DNA of 7,099 bases, taken from contig CAYGTS010000131.1 in NCBI GenBank assembly GCA_964352905.1, positions 1 through 7,099 on the forward strand, written 5' to 3'. Below, in pieces: positions 6,513 through 7,099 of the stretch (the stretch's first letter is position 1; every line of letters begins with the position of its first letter). A model generated the notes under the pieces. The model did no database searches, was not told the origin of the DNA, and saw only the letters and a program-made list of their open reading frames with translations. Both the position numbers and the translations under genes were made by a program. This DNA comes from CAYGTS01 sp964352905. GTDB taxonomy: Bacteria; Pseudomonadota; Gammaproteobacteria; JAHCLG01.

Positions 6513-6591
6513 AATCAGCAAGATAGTCTGCGCCATTCTTGGATTTTCTGCTATTTTGCTGATTAAACAATAAAAATCGTTGCTTTTTTTT
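6513..6591 (+). other. Long stem-loop with downstream T-run; possible structured RNA or terminator
   Basis: The arms aatcagcaagatag (6513-6526) and ctattttgctgatt (6551-6564) are complementary over 14 bp, with a single G-U pair, and enclose a 24-nt loop. A run of eight T follows at 6584-6591, after a much weaker small hairpin. The stem is far longer than expected by chance in a gap this size. It could belong to a small RNA, a leader structure for the downstream PA3496-like gene, or a decayed inverted-repeat element. I could not find a convincing dedicated promoter. Confidence 0.35.
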
Positions 6592-6601
6592 AAATTCTAG
6601 G

Positions 6602-6630
6602 TTAAACAAAAAGTTTGCTATAAAGATAAT
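6602..6630 (+). promoter_or_regulatory. Tentative promoter for the PA3496-like gene
   Basis: GATAAT at 6625-6630 is a good -10 candidate. A poor -35 (TTAAAC, 6602-6607) lies at 17-bp spacing; an overlapping TATAAA at 6620-6625 is an alternative -10. Transcription from here would give a leader of about 80 nt. The assignment is weak because the region is AT-rich. Confidence 0.25.
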
Positions 6631-6717
6631 ATGGAACGTTAAAATTTCGGGTTAATAAATTTAGGAATAAATATCATCTAACTTTAATAAGAGAGGTTTT
6701 TAAGAAGGTGTTATGAC

Positions 6718-6972
6718 ATGAGTTTACATGATCCTGCCGATGATTTTGAAGATGAGCTTGACGGTGAGTTACCAGAGGATGAACTATTTTCAGAGGATGA
6801 AAAAGAGATGGATAGCAAAAAGACAGAGGAAGTGACGACAGGCAAGGCGACACAGAGCCCAGGGACTTCAAGACGATCGCTAGAAGCCTATTTAGAACGT
6901 AAACGCCTACGCGATGAGCTAGGATCTATTTATGATGAGGATATTGAGGATAGCTGTGAAGATGACATGTAA
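6718..6972 (+). CDS. PA3496-like small acidic protein, function unknown
   Basis: This 84-residue protein is very acidic: about 30 residues are Asp or Glu. Residues 1-38 are an acidic, low-complexity and probably disordered tail, 39-50 a Thr/Ser/Gly-rich linker, and 52-69 a basic amphipathic helix RRSLEAYLERKRLRDELG followed by another acidic tail. The RR-x-[IL]-E-x-[YL]-LE-x-[KR]-RL-x-x-ELG pattern resembles the conserved C-terminal part of the small PA3496 family of gammaproteobacteria, which has been called a putative envelope-integrity protein. The family link is from memory and based on one short motif. There is no signal peptide or membrane helix, so it is probably cytoplasmic. The ATG at 6718 has aaggtg at 6705-6710 seven bases upstream. 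An ATG at 6713 opens only a two-codon frame. It appears to be transcribed alone. Confidence 0.75.
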   Translation: MSLHDPADDFEDELDGELPEDELFSEDEKEMDSKKTEEVTTGKATQSPGTSRRSLEAYLERKRLRDELGSIYDEDIEDSCEDDM

Positions 6973-6999
6973 ATAACGCATAACTGCTTCACAGGATTT

Positions 7000-7030
7000 A
7001 GATTTACCGGCATGGGCGGTTCCCTACTAC
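7000..7030 (+). repeat. Possible highly diverged repeat core
   Basis: The segment shares the outline of the 67-bp element's interior (ga-ttacc, atgg-c-gttcc, ctac in the same order and similar spacing as 5903-5933), but with many differences. It immediately precedes the clear terminal repeat at 7047, so it may be an older neighbouring copy. Similarity is weak enough to be accidental. Confidence 0.25.
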
Positions 7031-7046
7031 GAAGTGAGTAGCTAGC

Positions 7047-7099
7047 CAGTAATTCCCGGCGAGATGTTGAATAACTCAAGAACGGTCAGATTTGAGGCA
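7047..7099 (+). repeat. Dispersed repeat, partial copy C running off the window
   Basis: The left end cagtaattcccggcg (7047-7061) differs from 5881-5895 at one position, and the following atgttgaat also matches copy B. The core then appears inverted relative to copy B: agaacggtcagatttg (7079-7094) matches the reverse complement of 6429-6444 at 15 of 16 positions. The right end lies beyond the window. The changed core orientation suggests a mosaic family rather than simple duplicates. Confidence 0.65.

Larger units (their letters stand above)
6371..6717. other. Divergent intergenic region between the membrane protein and PA3496-like genes
   Basis: These 347 bases contain no gene I can support. 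Read on the minus strand, they hold a promoter and leader for the membrane protein (about 6371-6479). Embedded in that leader are two repeat modules: the tgtgagcagatac 13-mer (6387-6399, minus) and a core copy (6427-6444). The middle contains a 14-bp stem with a 24-nt loop (6513-6564), followed by a T-run (6584-6591). The right part should hold the promoter and ribosome-binding site of the PA3496-like gene. Confidence 0.6.

Noticed and set aside
6674..6871. Minus-strand frame opposite the PA3496-like gene
   Set aside because: The plus-strand frame has a better ribosome-binding site and a recognisable family motif; the minus frame does not.
7021..7046. Hairpin ctact...agtag as terminator of the PA3496-like gene
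   Set aside because: Five-bp stem with no T-run; it may only be part of the adjoining repeat.
1..7099. CRISPR array, tRNA, rRNA, transposase, toxin-antitoxin or phage-defence genes
   Set aside because: No regularly spaced repeats, cloverleaf-like sequences or characteristic protein motifs were seen; the short repeats are irregular in spacing and not CRISPR-like.

Overview
The window is a low-GC bacterial chromosomal segment. The proteins look gammaproteobacterial: a class I type PHA synthase, a FadI/HADHB-type thiolase, a FadB/FadJ-type multifunctional enzyme and a small PA3496-like acidic protein. The AT-rich coding sequence would fit a Legionellales-like lineage (Legionella/Coxiella/Aquicella/Berkiella relatives). 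That placement is inference and no rRNA or other marker is present to test it.

Layout. Positions 1-667 hold no gene. They contain a decayed copy of a short repeat (16-76), an AT-rich stretch with several DnaA-box-like 9-mers (180-392), a palindrome followed by a T-run (415-440), and a good extended -10 promoter (510-518) preceded by a perfect 7-2-7 inverted repeat. Positions 668-5872 are a three-gene plus-strand cluster: phaC, then a thiolase 13 nt downstream, then a FadB/FadJ-like hydratase/dehydrogenase 89 nt further on. Positions 5881-5968 are a compact inverted-repeat element between convergent genes. Positions 5963-6370 (minus) encode a four-helix membrane protein of unknown function. 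Positions 6371-6717 are a divergent intergenic region with a promoter for the membrane protein, a repeat core and a long hairpin. Positions 6718-6972 (plus) encode the PA3496-like protein. Positions 6973-7099 contain more copies of the repeat, running off the window end.

How the genes work together. The hydratase/dehydrogenase and the thiolase together carry the last three steps of beta-oxidation on 2-enoyl-CoA, probably as an alpha/beta complex. PhaC polymerises (R)-3-hydroxyacyl-CoA into polyhydroxyalkanoate. Their linkage suggests carbon exchange between fatty-acid oxidation and storage polymer. However, FadB-type enzymes normally make the (S)-isomer, and no phaB (reductase), phaJ (R-specific hydratase), phasin or depolymerase is in the window, so an (R)-monomer source must lie elsewhere.

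The most unusual content is non-coding: a mosaic family of short repeats (ends resembling cag[t/c]aattcccg, core resembling ccaaatatggccgttcc) that occupies the gaps on both sides of the PHA cluster and runs into the end of one gene. I found no CRISPR array, tRNA, rRNA, transposase or recognisable defence system.
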